Notes: generated by a model not told the origin, from the letters alone. Shown: positions 44,000 through 53,412, numbered from the stretch's first letter. The stretch is 64,000 nt of DNA from an uncultured Candidatus Saccharibacteria bacterium (GCA_946997535.1 CAMPVQ010000001.1:1-64000), one strand, 5' to 3'. Numbers and translations are program-made.

Positions 44000-45349
44000 T
44001 TAATCCTTAAAATGATTAACTAGCTCCGCGATTTTAACCCGTTCCTGTTCAGTGGTATCGCGATTTCGTACTGTTACGCTATCGTCGTCCAAGCTATCAA
44101 AGTCAACCACCACGCAGCTCGGCACGCCAATCTCATCAGCCTTGCGGTATCGCTTACCAATATTACCGCTATCATCCCAGTTTACGCGGCCTGGGAAGGC
44201 GTCATTAAGTGCATCATACACCGCCTTAGCCTTAGTCACTAATTCTGGCTTGTTCTTTAGCAGTGGCGATACCGTTACCAATACTGGCGCTAATAACTTT
44301 GGCAAACGTAACACATTACGCTTACTACCACCAACTTCATCTTGCTGATAAAACGCGCTCAATATTGCCATAACTAGGCGCTCAACACCGAACGAAGGTT
44401 CAATGACGTGCGGCACAAATGGATCGCTACCATCCTTCGGGCGATACTCCATTGACTTCTTCGCTACGCGCTCAATATTCTTCAAATCAAAATCCGTACG
44501 ATAAGCAATCCCCATTAGCTCTTCGCGGCCAATCGGATAGTCAAACTCCACGTCAACCGTACGACGGCTATAGTGCGCTCGGTCGTTTTCTGGCACCTCG
44601 TACTCATGAATCTTATCTGTCGGCAAACCAATCACCTGTTCCAAAAATTCATGTACTAGTTTTAATAGAGACTCAAAATGCTTTTCCCACTCATCCGGCT
44701 TCACGAAATACTCGATTTCCATCTGTTCAAACTCGCGCGATCGAAAAATAAAATCACGTGGGCTAATCTCATTGCGGAACGCCTTACCTTGTTGAGCTAA
44801 ACCAAATGGCAAATCAGGATAAACCGTATCCACCACATTGCGGTAATTTGTAAAAATGCCCTGCGCAGTCTCTGGCCTCAAATAGGCCACCGCATCAGCT
44901 GTATCAATTGGTCCCACCGTCGTCTTAAACATCATATTAAAGCTACGCACTTCAGATAATTCGTTGCCATCCGGCGATTTTATATTGTGCTCACGAATCA
45001 ACTTGGTAATTTCATCGTTGCTTAAGCCCTCAGCCGAGATACCAACGTCTTTCAATAAGTGGTCGGCGCGATAACGGCGATGATTAACCAAATCTTCTAC
45101 CAATGGATCAGCAAAAGTTGCGACATGTCCCGACGCTTGCCATACTTTAGGATTCATAATAATAGCGGCATCTACACCATAAATCTCGCGATGATGGTCA
45201 ACAAAAAATTGCCACCATAAGTCCTTTACACGACGCTTCAATTCGACACCAAGCGGGCCCCAATCCCAAGTGCCAGCGAGGCCGCCATAAACATCTGACC
45301 CCTGATAAATAAACCCTCGACGCTTACATAGCGATATAATATCTTCCAT
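44000..45349 (-). CDS. glyS: Glycyl-tRNA synthetase (single-chain, alpha2 type)
   Basis: 449 aa. Class II: SLCKRRGFIYQGSDVYGGLAGTWDWGPLGVELK at the N-terminus, motif 2 QGKAFRNEISPRDFIFRSREFEQMEIEYF, motif 3 FGVERLVMAIL, C-terminal anticodon domain APVLVTVSPLL. This is the eukaryote/archaea-like homodimer form, not the alpha2-beta2 GlyQS. TATAAT (45356-45361, extended by TGC) lies 6 nt before the ATG: leaderless. Confidence 0.97.
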   Translation of the reverse strand: MEDIISLCKRRGFIYQGSDVYGGLAGTWDWGPLGVELKRRVKDLWWQFFVDHHREIYGVDAAIIMNPKVWQASGHVATFADPLVEDLVNHRRYRADHLLKDVGISAEGLSNDEITKLIREHNIKSPDGNELSEVRSFNMMFKTTVGPIDTADAVAYLRPETAQGIFTNYRNVVDTVYPDLPFGLAQQGKAFRNEISPRDFIFRSREFEQMEIEYFVKPDEWEKHFESLLKLVHEFLEQVIGLPTDKIHEYEVPENDRAHYSRRTVDVEFDYPIGREELMGIAYRTDFDLKNIERVAKKSMEYRPKDGSDPFVPHVIEPSFGVERLVMAILSAFYQQDEVGGSKRNVLRLPKLLAPVLVTVSPLLKNKPELVTKAKAVYDALNDAFPGRVNWDDSGNIGKRYRKADEIGVPSCVVVDFDSLDDDSVTVRNRDTTEQERVKIAELVNHFKD

Positions 45350-45364
45350 ATTACTATTATAGCA

Positions 45365-46057
45365 CTACACCTGGGCAGCCGTAGCTGCCAAGTAAACCAC
45401 ATTAGACAGTACAGTGTCATCTATACCGGATAAACGAGCAGCCACAGTAGCATCATTTGCCAAAAGCACCCGCAACAATTTTAATACTGTGGTATTGTAC
45501 TGTCCTTGTGAGTTAAACACAAACACACCATCAGCCTTATTGTAATCATAGCTCGCACCTTCTACTAACTGCATGCCGTTACCATCTGTCAGTAAATTCA
45601 GCTCCATACCAGATAAACGCGCCAGCTTAAGGTAAAACCACGCCTTAGTCATACGCAAATCAACCGTAGATTTATTCAACAGCTCAATCACACCCAACAA
45701 AACATCATACAACTCCGGCGAATCGATCGCATCAGCCAGTTTAGACACTCGCTTAATGGCATCGTAGCCAAATTGCAACCGGTCGTAATCAGTCATAATA
45801 TAATCATAAAAATGCATTAAACGCGCACCCGTCAAAGTCCACATACCCTGCAAATTCATCGCACTCTTTACTAGACTAAGCTCACATGTAGCAAATAACT
45901 CGATACCACCAGCCAAACGCGATTGCTCTCGACGCACACCACGCGCAATCACCGCCAATTGACCATGCTCGCGGGTCAGCACACTCAAAATTCGGTCCGC
46001 CTCCTTGTAATTAGTCCGGCGCAAAATAATGCCTGTAACTTTCAGCGTATCACTCAT
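45365..46057 (-). CDS. recO: DNA repair protein RecO
   Basis: 230 aa from the ATG at 46057. OB-fold start KVTGIILRRTNYKEADRILSVLTREHGQLAVIARGVRR, then a helical domain. The zinc-finger cysteines of many RecO proteins are absent. RecO loads RecA with RecR at gaps. Its ATG overlaps the TGA of the response regulator (ATGA), so it is coupled to the two-component-like pair upstream. The frame extends 5 codons upstream, but ATGA coupling supports 46057. Confidence 0.9.
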   Translation of the reverse strand: MSDTLKVTGIILRRTNYKEADRILSVLTREHGQLAVIARGVRREQSRLAGGIELFATCELSLVKSAMNLQGMWTLTGARLMHFYDYIMTDYDRLQFGYDAIKRVSKLADAIDSPELYDVLLGVIELLNKSTVDLRMTKAWFYLKLARLSGMELNLLTDGNGMQLVEGASYDYNKADGVFVFNSQGQYNTTVLKLLRVLLANDATVAARLSGIDDTVLSNVVYLAATAAQV

Positions 46058-46416
46058 GCCGGCAGTCCCCAAATTGCTTGTTTTAAGTCAGTTAAATGAT
46101 AAGTAGATTTATCAAACACAAATTTAACACCAAAAGCCGCGACATCATCCAGCTTAATCGCTCTGCCGCTAGCAGACAGTATTATCTTAGGCAACGCCAA
46201 GGTATCATTGTAGCTCGCCATTTCGTTTAATAGCGTCATCACATTATCCGTTCCTAGATGCCAATCACACACCAGCACATCCGGCGAATCGTTGTCGATT
46301 AAGTCGAACACCGCCCGCGGGTCGTTCTCTATAGTAACCTCAGCATCAAAGTGCCTTAAACTATTCGCCAAACTAGCTGCAAACCACTCGTCGTCATCCA
46401 GTAAAACAATCTTCAT
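46054..46416 (-). CDS. Response-regulator receiver domain, stand-alone
   Basis: 120 aa, one receiver domain and no output domain. Acidic pocket LLDDDEW, phospho-acceptor Asp in VLVCDWHLG, Ser in ILSASG, Lys in VFDKSTY: all present, so it looks phosphorylatable. Overlaps both the upstream histidine-kinase-like gene (ATGA) and recO. Possibly a signalling adaptor; the partner histidine kinase lacks its histidine (see next entry). Confidence 0.88.
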   Translation of the reverse strand: MKIVLLDDDEWFAASLANSLRHFDAEVTIENDPRAVFDLIDNDSPDVLVCDWHLGTDNVMTLLNEMASYNDTLALPKIILSASGRAIKLDDVAAFGVKFVFDKSTYHLTDLKQAIWGLPA

Positions 46417-47102
46417 ATTAGCTCCAGAAGACTAAGCTGGCTACTTTCCGGCAACCGCGCCTCAATCGTCATACCGCCTCGGCGATGATAATGAAACTCG
46501 ATACTGCCACACATCGCCCGCGTTAATTGTTCTGCTAACAATAAGTTGAGACTACTCATAAGTGGTCGGCTAGCTACTGGGTTTAAGCGCTCATTGTGTT
46601 CCAAATTGCGCGCACCACTTGTAAATGACACACCCGAGTCTCTTAGCTCTAGTACTACCTCCCGTCGCCTCGTCAAGTGTGCACTTAGTCGCACAGGGCG
46701 TTTACTATACCTCATTGCATCCAGGCTAAATCTCACCAATAATTGCTTTAATGCATTATAGTTACCACTCAATAGCGATGGGCGTTTGGGCAATACGCAA
46801 ATAAATTGACACGACAGCTCGCGAGCTTGGGGCTGCACCTCGGCTTGCACAGCAGCCAATAGACTATTGACTGACACAGGCTCAATTACTAAATCGCTCA
46901 ACGGGTTGCTCGCTACGCTCAGCTCATCCACTACACCCAGTGCTTCGGATAAAGTGGATTGTATCCTACCTAACGCCTTTTCATCTGCTCCGCATTGCTC
47001 TACTTCAAATGCTAGTTGGCGCAAACGGACTAACGGGGTGCGTAAGTCGCGCGTGGCCGCCGCCACAGATAGCACACCCAAACTTACCCCCGCTTGCTTC
47101 AT
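46413..47102 (-). CDS. Histidine-kinase-like protein, degenerate
   Basis: 229 aa from the ATG at 47102. No membrane or sensor domain. The DHp-like helix reads ATRDLRTPLVRLRQL where kinases have S-H-E-L-R-T-P-L: the phospho-accepting His is replaced (Arg or Asp depending on alignment). The ATPase domain has a weak N-box (LDAMRYS) and DSGVSF for DxGxG. It is probably a pseudokinase or scaffold for the coupled receiver protein. TATACT (47109-47114, extended by TGC) is 6 nt before this ATG, favouring it over the ATG at 47108. Confidence 0.75.
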   Translation of the reverse strand: MKQAGVSLGVLSVAAATRDLRTPLVRLRQLAFEVEQCGADEKALGRIQSTLSEALGVVDELSVASNPLSDLVIEPVSVNSLLAAVQAEVQPQARELSCQFICVLPKRPSLLSGNYNALKQLLVRFSLDAMRYSKRPVRLSAHLTRRREVVLELRDSGVSFTSGARNLEHNERLNPVASRPLMSSLNLLLAEQLTRAMCGSIEFHYHRRGGMTIEARLPESSQLSLLELI

Positions 47103-47119
47103 AAACATAGTATAGCAAA

Positions 47120-47141
47120 AAGTAGCATTTTTATGCTACTT
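47120..47141 (-). terminator. Terminator after the 47161 gene
   Basis: AAGTAGCAT, 4-nt loop, ATGCTACTT, then TTTG on the minus strand, immediately before the pseudokinase promoter. Confidence 0.85.
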
Positions 47142-47160
47142 ATGCTAACAATTAATTAAA

Positions 47161-47847
47161 TTATGGTTGGAACTGCAAAGTACGTAGAATTGTCTCGTCG
47201 AAGTCTTTTCTAAAGTCTTTACTATCCACGTACAGCTTAAGTGTTTTATCGCGTACTTTAAACACTACCACAGAACCATTAACTGTCGGCGTCAGCTGGC
47301 CATCAAACCTCATGCCGTTATAGCCTGCAAACCCTTCACGAGCACCGATAGTGATTGGACTAGCTTTCATCATACCCTTATCAACTAAGCTTTTGAATTC
47401 AAGCAACACTTGAGAATAATCACGCGGCACCACTAGCACGCGCAATGCATATGGTGTAACACCAGGGTTAACAGCAGGTATCATTATTGGGAAGAAATAT
47501 AGGCTTAGATTATTGTTTGTAGAACCAGCTACATAACCAGACCATGTCTTTGGATAGTCAAATCGCACTGAGCCAGTTTCAGCAGGACCCTGGTAATGAC
47601 GATTTGGCGTTTTTTCACGCTGCATAAAGTCTGCGTTATCTTGCTTAGTTTGCATCTCTTTTGCTTGAGTTACTGCTCGATCAATTTTAGCTTGACCGTT
47701 CTTCTGCCATTCAGTCATACCGGAGTATGCCCAGATAAACGCGCCACAAGCGCAAAGTAAAAAAATACCTAAAATTATCGTAGATACTAGCAGCGGGCTG
47801 ACTACGCCGCTTTCACTTAACCTATGTTCTGACCCATTGTTGTCCAT
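47161..47847 (-). CDS. Hypothetical membrane-anchored protein, PsbP-like fold possible
   Basis: 228 aa. N-terminal transmembrane helix (residues about 19-42), short coiled segment (QAKIDRAVTQAKEMQTKQ), then an extracellular beta-rich domain starting GSVRFDYPKTWSGYV, a start seen in PsbP/Mog1-like domains. Ends in ETILRTLQFQP, again typical of that group. Function unknown. TAAAAT (47854-47859, extended by TGC) is 6 nt before the ATG: leaderless, monocistronic. Confidence 0.7.
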   Translation of the reverse strand: MDNNGSEHRLSESGVVSPLLVSTIILGIFLLCACGAFIWAYSGMTEWQKNGQAKIDRAVTQAKEMQTKQDNADFMQREKTPNRHYQGPAETGSVRFDYPKTWSGYVAGSTNNNLSLYFFPIMIPAVNPGVTPYALRVLVVPRDYSQVLLEFKSLVDKGMMKASPITIGAREGFAGYNGMRFDGQLTPTVNGSVVVFKVRDKTLKLYVDSKDFRKDFDETILRTLQFQP

Positions 47848-47899
47848 ATCTAAATTTTAGCATAAGCAGCAAAATAGCGCAAACTGAATACTATAATAA

Positions 47900-48136
47900 T
47901 TAATCCTGCAATTTTAATTTTATTTCGTTGATCTTATTCTCTGTATCAGCTAATTTACGCTTAATTACCTCAGATATTTGCACACCTCGATCAAACTTAG
48001 CACTTGCCGCCTCTACATCAACATCACCAGCATTAAACCAGTCTACAATAGATTTTAGTTCATCCATTAGCTCTGTCAAACTGCGTTGCTCTAAAGCACC
48101 CTGTTCTTGCTGCTGTTTTTTACTTATCTCTGACAT
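47900..48136 (-). CDS. xseB: Exodeoxyribonuclease VII small subunit
   Basis: 78 aa. Helical-hairpin small subunit: LTELMDELKSIVDWFNAGDVDVEAASAKFDRGVQISEVIKRKLADTENKI. Overlaps xseA by 17 nt with GGAGG before its ATG. Needed for activity and stability of XseA. Confidence 0.92.
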   Translation of the reverse strand: MSEISKKQQQEQGALEQRSLTELMDELKSIVDWFNAGDVDVEAASAKFDRGVQISEVIKRKLADTENKINEIKLKLQD

Positions 48137-49328
48137 TCTTCACCTCCATTGCAATTAATTTCTCATCAGTCTCAGCCGTTACACTCATCCCAATTTTCCA
48201 CTCGTGCGCCACCCCGTGATGCTCATCCCAAATAATCGCATAACCGCGTTTCAAGACAGCTTGCGGGTCATATGCACGCAAAGCTGCAATAAGCGTTCCA
48301 GCTCTACTGCGGCTATCGCTCAAACTACGCGCCATCTGATTATTTAGTTGTATAGTCAATGTAGCCAATTCAGATTGCGTATTACTGATTATTAACGCCA
48401 TACTATTATTTAGCCCCGCAATAAAACGAGTTAACTTATCACGTCGTTGCTGCGCATCTAGCACTAGTATATCGACCATTGACTTTAAGTAATGAACAGT
48501 TGTAGCAATTAATTCCCGCCGATCCGGTACTAGCAACTCGGCTGCATTAGACGGAGTTGACGCGCGTTTATCTGCCACTAAGTCAATTAACGTAGTATCT
48601 ACCTCATGACCAACACCCGTCAATATAGGAATCCGTGAAGCCGCCACTGCGCGCACCAGCTTCTCGTCATCAAATACCGCCAAATCTTCTCGCGACCCAC
48701 CACCACGTAAAATACATAACACCTCTGGCGGGTCAGGCAGCTCATTAAACTGCTGAATTGCCGTAATAATCTGGTCAGCCGCAGCATCACCCTGCACTTG
48801 GGTAGAAATAACATCAATCCGCATACCGCCCATCCGTGCATTAACAATTTTAATAAAATCCTTATATCCTGCTGCTTGATTGGACGATATCACGCCAATA
48901 TGCTGCGGCAAAACAGGCAACGGTCGTTTACGTGCCTCATCAAACAGTCCTTCTTTGGTTAACTTTTGCTTGAGTAATTCAAACGCTCGCTTAATAGCTC
49001 CCTCACCAATCGGCCGAATCGCTCGAACAGTCAGCGAGAACCGCCCCCATTTGGTTAAATTTGGCGTAACACGTACTTTTACTTGCATACCATCCGCCAG
49101 CTCCATTCGCAAAGCATAGACTGACATAAAACAATTCAGCACAGCAGTGTCGTCCTTAATATCAAAAAACACCCATTTGCCTTGATTTATTTTAAAATTA
49201 GCCACTTCGCCTACTATATCAATCGTCGGCACTGCGGTATCTAGAACTTGGTTGATAACATCTACCGCCTGCGCCACCGTAAAACATGGCGGCATGCCAG
49301 GCATTTCCTCTTTGTTCTGGTTAGTCAC
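48120..49328 (-). CDS. xseA: Exodeoxyribonuclease VII large subunit
   Basis: 402 aa from GTG at 49328. N-terminal OB-fold (FTVAQAVDVINQVL, IVGEVANFKINQGKWVFFDIKDD), catalytic domain with VISSNQAAGYKDFIKIV, RGGGSREDLAVFDDE, GVGHEVDTTLIDLVADKRASTPSNAAE, and a coiled coil. The GTG has GGAG 8 nt upstream and overlaps the stop of the upstream membrane protein, whereas the longer frame would run 80 nt into it. Confidence 0.95.
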   Translation of the reverse strand: MTNQNKEEMPGMPPCFTVAQAVDVINQVLDTAVPTIDIVGEVANFKINQGKWVFFDIKDDTAVLNCFMSVYALRMELADGMQVKVRVTPNLTKWGRFSLTVRAIRPIGEGAIKRAFELLKQKLTKEGLFDEARKRPLPVLPQHIGVISSNQAAGYKDFIKIVNARMGGMRIDVISTQVQGDAAADQIITAIQQFNELPDPPEVLCILRGGGSREDLAVFDDEKLVRAVAASRIPILTGVGHEVDTTLIDLVADKRASTPSNAAELLVPDRRELIATTVHYLKSMVDILVLDAQQRRDKLTRFIAGLNNSMALIISNTQSELATLTIQLNNQMARSLSDSRSRAGTLIAALRAYDPQAVLKRGYAIIWDEHHGVAHEWKIGMSVTAETDEKLIAMEVKNVRDK

Positions 49329-50454
49329 GCTTATTACTCCTAATCTCAGTCTGATACGACGGACGTCCATACTTATGCAAAGCATATTGGTAGGCAACAA
49401 AACCAGTAGATAAAGTACCCATCAAGAGCAACATTCTTGCCAGCAATACGCCAGTTAACGCCGTAGCAGCATCCACCCCGCCAGTAGTCAATACTGTTAC
49501 CATCATAGCTTCATATGCCCCAATTCCGCCAGGAGTAATCATAAAATTACCACATATTGTCGCAGCTCCATATGAGATTAATAGTATTGACGGGTCAACT
49601 ACCTTGCCAAGTGCCAAAAACGTCACAAAGAATAACGATACATCAAGTAGGTTAAATATAAAACTCCATGCAATTGGCTGCTTTAGTAAGCGTCGATCAC
49701 GCTTTAATGCTGTAATATCCTCATTGAAGTCTAAGAAAAACTTATCTAATTTGCCAGAAGACACCGATTGCTTGCGGCGTCCAAACGTTACAATTCGGCC
49801 AATATGATTTATTAAATCCGACAACCAATGTGAAAAGCTGACAATACGAATCTTATTACCAAAAATATAATTACCAAACAGCAGCACCACTAGTAGCACT
49901 GTAACCGCTACAGCCGAACTCACAACCACCCAATGTGCCGCCAGATTCTGCACGGTAGCCCAAATTAATGCTAGTAGCATCAAAACCATAAATGTGCCAA
50001 ATACCACCAAGAATCGCATTACCTGAGTCATGGTAGCCTGTCCAGTTGGCACGCCATGATGTTTCAGGCGCCACACCATATAAGAGGCACCCGCCACCCC
50101 CGCCGCTGGAAAGACATGATCCACAAAAGTAAATTCAAGCGCCATACCAGTAGCCTGCAAGCGAGAAACATCCTTTAGCTGACCACGTTGGCGCAAATAC
50201 GAGAAAAACACCTCAGTATTAGCATAATATGACATAAACTGCAGTGGAATCAATAATAAAATTAACCAGATATTGGCATGCCATAAAATATGCCAAGCAC
50301 GAACGATATCTTTATGTGCACTAAAAAGCACTCCCACTAAAAAAATCAACATTATGGCGTTAAGCCATAGCTTCAATCCGCCACGATGTTTGCGCCACAT
50401 ATGAGCTCGCGCTCGTAAAAATCCTCGGCGAAACTCCTCTTTAAATTTAGACAT
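49321..50454 (-). CDS. Lysylphosphatidylglycerol-synthase-type flippase domain protein
   Basis: 377 aa, about eight transmembrane helices. The TPGGIGAYEAMMVTVL motif near residue 300 marks the LPG_synthase_TM (UPF0104/AglD-like) family. There is no C-terminal aminoacyl-transferase domain, so it is the membrane half only, probably a lipid or glycolipid translocase. TATAAT at 50465-50470 gives a 2-3 nt leader. Operon with xseA-xseB. Confidence 0.88.
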   Translation of the reverse strand: MSKFKEEFRRGFLRARAHMWRKHRGGLKLWLNAIMLIFLVGVLFSAHKDIVRAWHILWHANIWLILLLIPLQFMSYYANTEVFFSYLRQRGQLKDVSRLQATGMALEFTFVDHVFPAAGVAGASYMVWRLKHHGVPTGQATMTQVMRFLVVFGTFMVLMLLALIWATVQNLAAHWVVVSSAVAVTVLLVVLLFGNYIFGNKIRIVSFSHWLSDLINHIGRIVTFGRRKQSVSSGKLDKFFLDFNEDITALKRDRRLLKQPIAWSFIFNLLDVSLFFVTFLALGKVVDPSILLISYGAATICGNFMITPGGIGAYEAMMVTVLTTGGVDAATALTGVLLARMLLLMGTLSTGFVAYQYALHKYGRPSYQTEIRSNKRD

Positions 50455-50464
50455 AACTACATTT

Positions 50465-50495
50465 ATTATACCAGATAGCTGATGTGGTGTATAAT
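50465..50495. promoter_or_regulatory. Divergent promoters of flippase-like and methyltransferase genes
   Basis: Minus-strand TATAAT at 50465-50470 (extended by TGG) and plus-strand TATAAT at 50490-50495, 19 bp apart. The plus box is 7 nt from the ATG at 50503. Confidence 0.65.
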
Positions 50496-50502
50496 TATAG
50501 CA

Positions 50503-51741
50503 ATGATTATGTTCATCCTAGGCCGCCAGCCAGAAATTGGCGCCGCAGAGCTGGCTGCCGTATTTAACCAAAAACCTCGTATGATTGGTAGTCACTGCGC
50601 CGTACTGGATATTACCCGCGAGTTAGCTCTTCAGTTCGCACCCCGCCTTGGTGGCTCTGTAAAAATTGCTGAAGTTGTAGACACTATCAATCAAAATGAC
50701 AGCTCAATCTCTACTCTAGCCAGCACTTTATTCTCTGGTGTTGAGGGTAAAATAACTCTTGGCGTATCAGATTATAGTCAACGTGCAACTCGCCACAATA
50801 CTGTCAAATTAGCCAAACAGATTGCCAACGTATTGCAAAATAGTAATTCAGTACGCTTAGTACCAATTACCGACACTATGTTGTCATCCGCAACGGTTGA
50901 ACATAACGGTCTCGGCCACGGCAATATCAAAAAATGCGAGTTGATTTTTGCTGCCATACATAATAAATGGGTGGTAACACGAACCATTTATGTCCAAAAT
51001 ATTGAATCGTACACTATGCGCGACCGTAAACGCCCCTATCGCGATGCTCGCAATGGCATGCTGCCACCAAAGTTAGCCCAAATAATTATCAACCTAGCAT
51101 TGGGTGCAACAAATCCAAAATGTCAATCGAACAATTCTTATCTGTTAGACCCATTCTGCGGCACTGGCGTTATCTTGCAGGAAGCTATTTTAATGGGTAT
51201 TAGTAATTGCTATGGCACCGACCTCAACCCCCAAATGTCAGAATATACCGCCAAAAATATCACTTGGATAAATGAGTTTATATCTAGACGCAACAGTACA
51301 GTAAATTTGACCAAATGTAGATTTGAAACTGCAGATGCCACAGAATTCAACTGGTGTAACCAAGCGAATACTAATAATATCAATCTAGCTACCGTTGCTA
51401 CCGAGACCTATCTTGGGCGACCATACACTGTTGAGCCAAATCTCAATGAGCTCAAAGAAAATATTAAAAATTGCGATACTATTCTTAGCAAGTTCATTAA
51501 CAACCTCGCACCACAGCTAGCAACAGGCGCCGGTTTGTGCCTAGCTGTGCCGGCATGGTTTGTCCACGACAAAATCTATCATCTAAACTGTTTTAATAAT
51601 CAAACGTTACAATCGCTCGGGCTGAAAGATCTTCACTCCAACCATCTTATATATCATCGTGACGGGCAAATTGTCGGTCGTGAGCTAATCGTACTGCAAA
51701 GATCAACTATTGCAAACCTATTGCAGATTAAGAATAAATAA
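50503..51741 (+). CDS. TRM11/TrmG10-type RNA methyltransferase
   Basis: 412 aa from the ATG at 50503. N-terminal THUMP-like region (ELAAVFNQKPRMIG...), RDRKRPYRDARNGMLPPKLAQI linker, then a SAM-binding Rossmann domain with LLDPFCGTGVILQEAILMG and GTDLNPQMSEYTAKN. The catalytic motif IV (usually NPPY) reads ATETYLGRP, as in a subset of archaeal/CPR relatives. Probably modifies a tRNA guanosine. A start 21 nt upstream (50482) would lie inside the -10 box; the 50503 ATG is 7 nt after TATAAT. Confidence 0.82.
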   Translation: MIMFILGRQPEIGAAELAAVFNQKPRMIGSHCAVLDITRELALQFAPRLGGSVKIAEVVDTINQNDSSISTLASTLFSGVEGKITLGVSDYSQRATRHNTVKLAKQIANVLQNSNSVRLVPITDTMLSSATVEHNGLGHGNIKKCELIFAAIHNKWVVTRTIYVQNIESYTMRDRKRPYRDARNGMLPPKLAQIIINLALGATNPKCQSNNSYLLDPFCGTGVILQEAILMGISNCYGTDLNPQMSEYTAKNITWINEFISRRNSTVNLTKCRFETADATEFNWCNQANTNNINLATVATETYLGRPYTVEPNLNELKENIKNCDTILSKFINNLAPQLATGAGLCLAVPAWFVHDKIYHLNCFNNQTLQSLGLKDLHSNHLIYHRDGQIVGRELIVLQRSTIANLLQIKNK

Positions 51742-51793
51742 TGTATAATAATAAACTGAATAGTAATCGATTAATCGAAGGAGATAATTTAAT

Positions 51794-52066
51794 ATGTCAC
51801 ACGTGAAAGCTGGTGGTTCGTCAAAGAATAACCACAATAACGCTGGTCATCGCCTAGGCGTCAAGCGCTTCGGTGGTCAGAAAGTCAATGCTGGAGAAGT
51901 AATTGTTCGTCAAGTTGGCGCAACTAAGATTGCCGGTGAAGGTGCTTACACTAGCCGCAACTTTACTATTCATGCCGCTAAGGATGGTGTTGTAACGTTC
52001 ATCAAGCGTCGTGTTCGTAACTTTGCTGGTAAGACCGTTACTCGCACCGAAGTTACTGTTAAATAA
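51794..52066 (+). CDS. rpmA: 50S ribosomal protein L27
   Basis: 90 aa. SHVKAGGSSKNNHNNAGHRLGVKRFGGQKVNAGEVIVRQVGATK at the N-terminus, which reaches the peptidyl-transferase centre; no cleavable N-terminal extension. AAGGAG precedes the ATG. The usual neighbour rplU (L21) is not here. Confidence 0.97.
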   Translation: MSHVKAGGSSKNNHNNAGHRLGVKRFGGQKVNAGEVIVRQVGATKIAGEGAYTSRNFTIHAAKDGVVTFIKRRVRNFAGKTVTRTEVTVK

Positions 52067-52088
52067 TAAATTTCTTCTACTAGTAGTT

Positions 52089-52111
52089 AGCCCCGCTTAA
52101 TGCGGGGCTTT
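52089..52111 (+). terminator. Terminator after rpmA
   Basis: AGCCCCGC, loop TTAAT, GCGGGGCT, then TT. Confidence 0.9.
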
Positions 52112-52125
52112 ATGATAATGTTATA

Positions 52126-52157
52126 AAAATACCTCGGGTATTTGGCCGAGGCATTTT
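52126..52157 (-). terminator. Terminator after the 52163 response regulator
   Basis: Minus strand AAAATGCCTCGG with CCGAGGTATTTT (one G-U), followed by T's. Confidence 0.85.
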
Positions 52158-52162
52158 ATTAA

Positions 52163-52561
52163 TTATTGAGCACTTTCGGGATTATCTAGACCTAAATGAT
52201 GCTTGATACGATCTACAACATCACTAATCACCACCTGAGACTTAACCAAAAAGTCATCAGCGCCTAACTCTTTAGCGCGCTCCGCATCCTTCGGCTGCGA
52301 CAAAGCCGTTAACATAATAATATGCATATTCTTTGTCTGTTCAGTATTGCGCAGTATATCAAGCACATCGAAGCCATTCATACGTGGCATCATTACATCA
52401 AGCAGAATTAAGTCTGGATTAAACTCAATAGCATCTTTAAGCGCCTCTTCACCATCTTTACTACGACGTGTATTAAACCCCTCAAGCTGAAGACGCTGGC
52501 GGTAAATCTCGGCTAATGTATCATCGTCCTCTACCAAAAGAATTTTAGCTTTAGGTTTCAT
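52163..52561 (-). CDS. CheY-like response regulator, stand-alone
   Basis: 132 aa. ILLVEDDDTLAE acidic pair, phospho-acceptor in LILLDVMMPRMNG, MLTALSQ, and FLVKSQ: a complete receiver domain with a short polar tail and no output domain. Unpaired with any kinase here. TATACT (52568-52573) lies 6 nt before the ATG: leaderless. Confidence 0.93.
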   Translation of the reverse strand: MKPKAKILLVEDDDTLAEIYRQRLQLEGFNTRRSKDGEEALKDAIEFNPDLILLDVMMPRMNGFDVLDILRNTEQTKNMHIIMLTALSQPKDAERAKELGADDFLVKSQVVISDVVDRIKHHLGLDNPESAQ

Positions 52562-52596
52562 ACTAATAGTATAGCGTTAATGCTTTAATATTGCAA

Positions 52597-53412
52597 CTAC
52601 TTTTCCTCATTCTTCTGTAGTTTTGCCTTGTAATAAGCAATGGCTTGATGTGCTGCCTGTTGTTGAGCCAATTGTTTACTACCACCTTCACCGCTACCCC
52701 ACTCAATTTCATCAACAAATACCCCAATAGTAAATTTTTTATCGTGATCAGGACCAGATTCAGCCAATACGCGATATTTTGGCGTCATACCGCAATAGCG
52801 TTGCGATATCTCCTGTAGATACGATTTCGCATCGCGCCACGAACCATCTTCGATAATCTTATCAATGTTTTTAATAATATGTTTATCAATAATCTTTTTC
52901 GCCACAGCAAAACCCTGGTCTAGATACACCGCGCCAATTGTTGCCTCAAAACAATTAGCTATAATATGTAGTTTGGAATGCTCTGTGCCGTTTTGTTCAC
53001 CCTTACTCATTCGCACTAGTTTAGCATACCCAAGTTCTTCACCGGCATCACGAATCGACTCTGTTCGCACTAGAGCTGCGCGCCAAGATGTCAATACTCC
53101 TTCTGGCAAATCGAAGTGTTTAAACAAATACTCAGTAGTTACTAACTCCAAAACAGCATCACCCAAAAACTCTAGTCGCTCATTATGAGCGCGCGCTAGC
53201 TTACGGTGTTCATTCACATAGCTACGGTGAGTTAAAGCAGTTACAATTAATGACGGATTATTAAATTCAAAGCCCAATGATTGTTGCGCCCAAGTCTGGT
53301 AAGGCGCAAAATCCACACCCTCAACTTCTGGCACAATTGGCTCATCAGCTGGACGAGGCTCAAAGTCAGAAAAAACAGCGCGCTTCTGGCGAGTATTCTT
53401 AATCCTAGACAA
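52597..53412 (-). CDS. rnc: Ribonuclease III
   Basis: 271 aa. A 40-residue N-terminal extension, catalytic domain with ALTHRSYVNE and the signature NERLEFLGDAVLEL, then a C-terminal double-stranded RNA-binding domain (DAKSYLQEISQRYCGMTPKYRVLAESGPDHDKKFTIGVFV). The start is TTG at 53412, directly after the nudix stop, with GGGAG upstream. Processes rRNA and double-stranded RNA, so long hairpin RNAs such as those at the left edge are potential substrates. Confidence 0.95.
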   Translation of the reverse strand: MSRIKNTRQKRAVFSDFEPRPADEPIVPEVEGVDFAPYQTWAQQSLGFEFNNPSLIVTALTHRSYVNEHRKLARAHNERLEFLGDAVLELVTTEYLFKHFDLPEGVLTSWRAALVRTESIRDAGEELGYAKLVRMSKGEQNGTEHSKLHIIANCFEATIGAVYLDQGFAVAKKIIDKHIIKNIDKIIEDGSWRDAKSYLQEISQRYCGMTPKYRVLAESGPDHDKKFTIGVFVDEIEWGSGEGGSKQLAQQQAAHQAIAYYKAKLQKNEEK

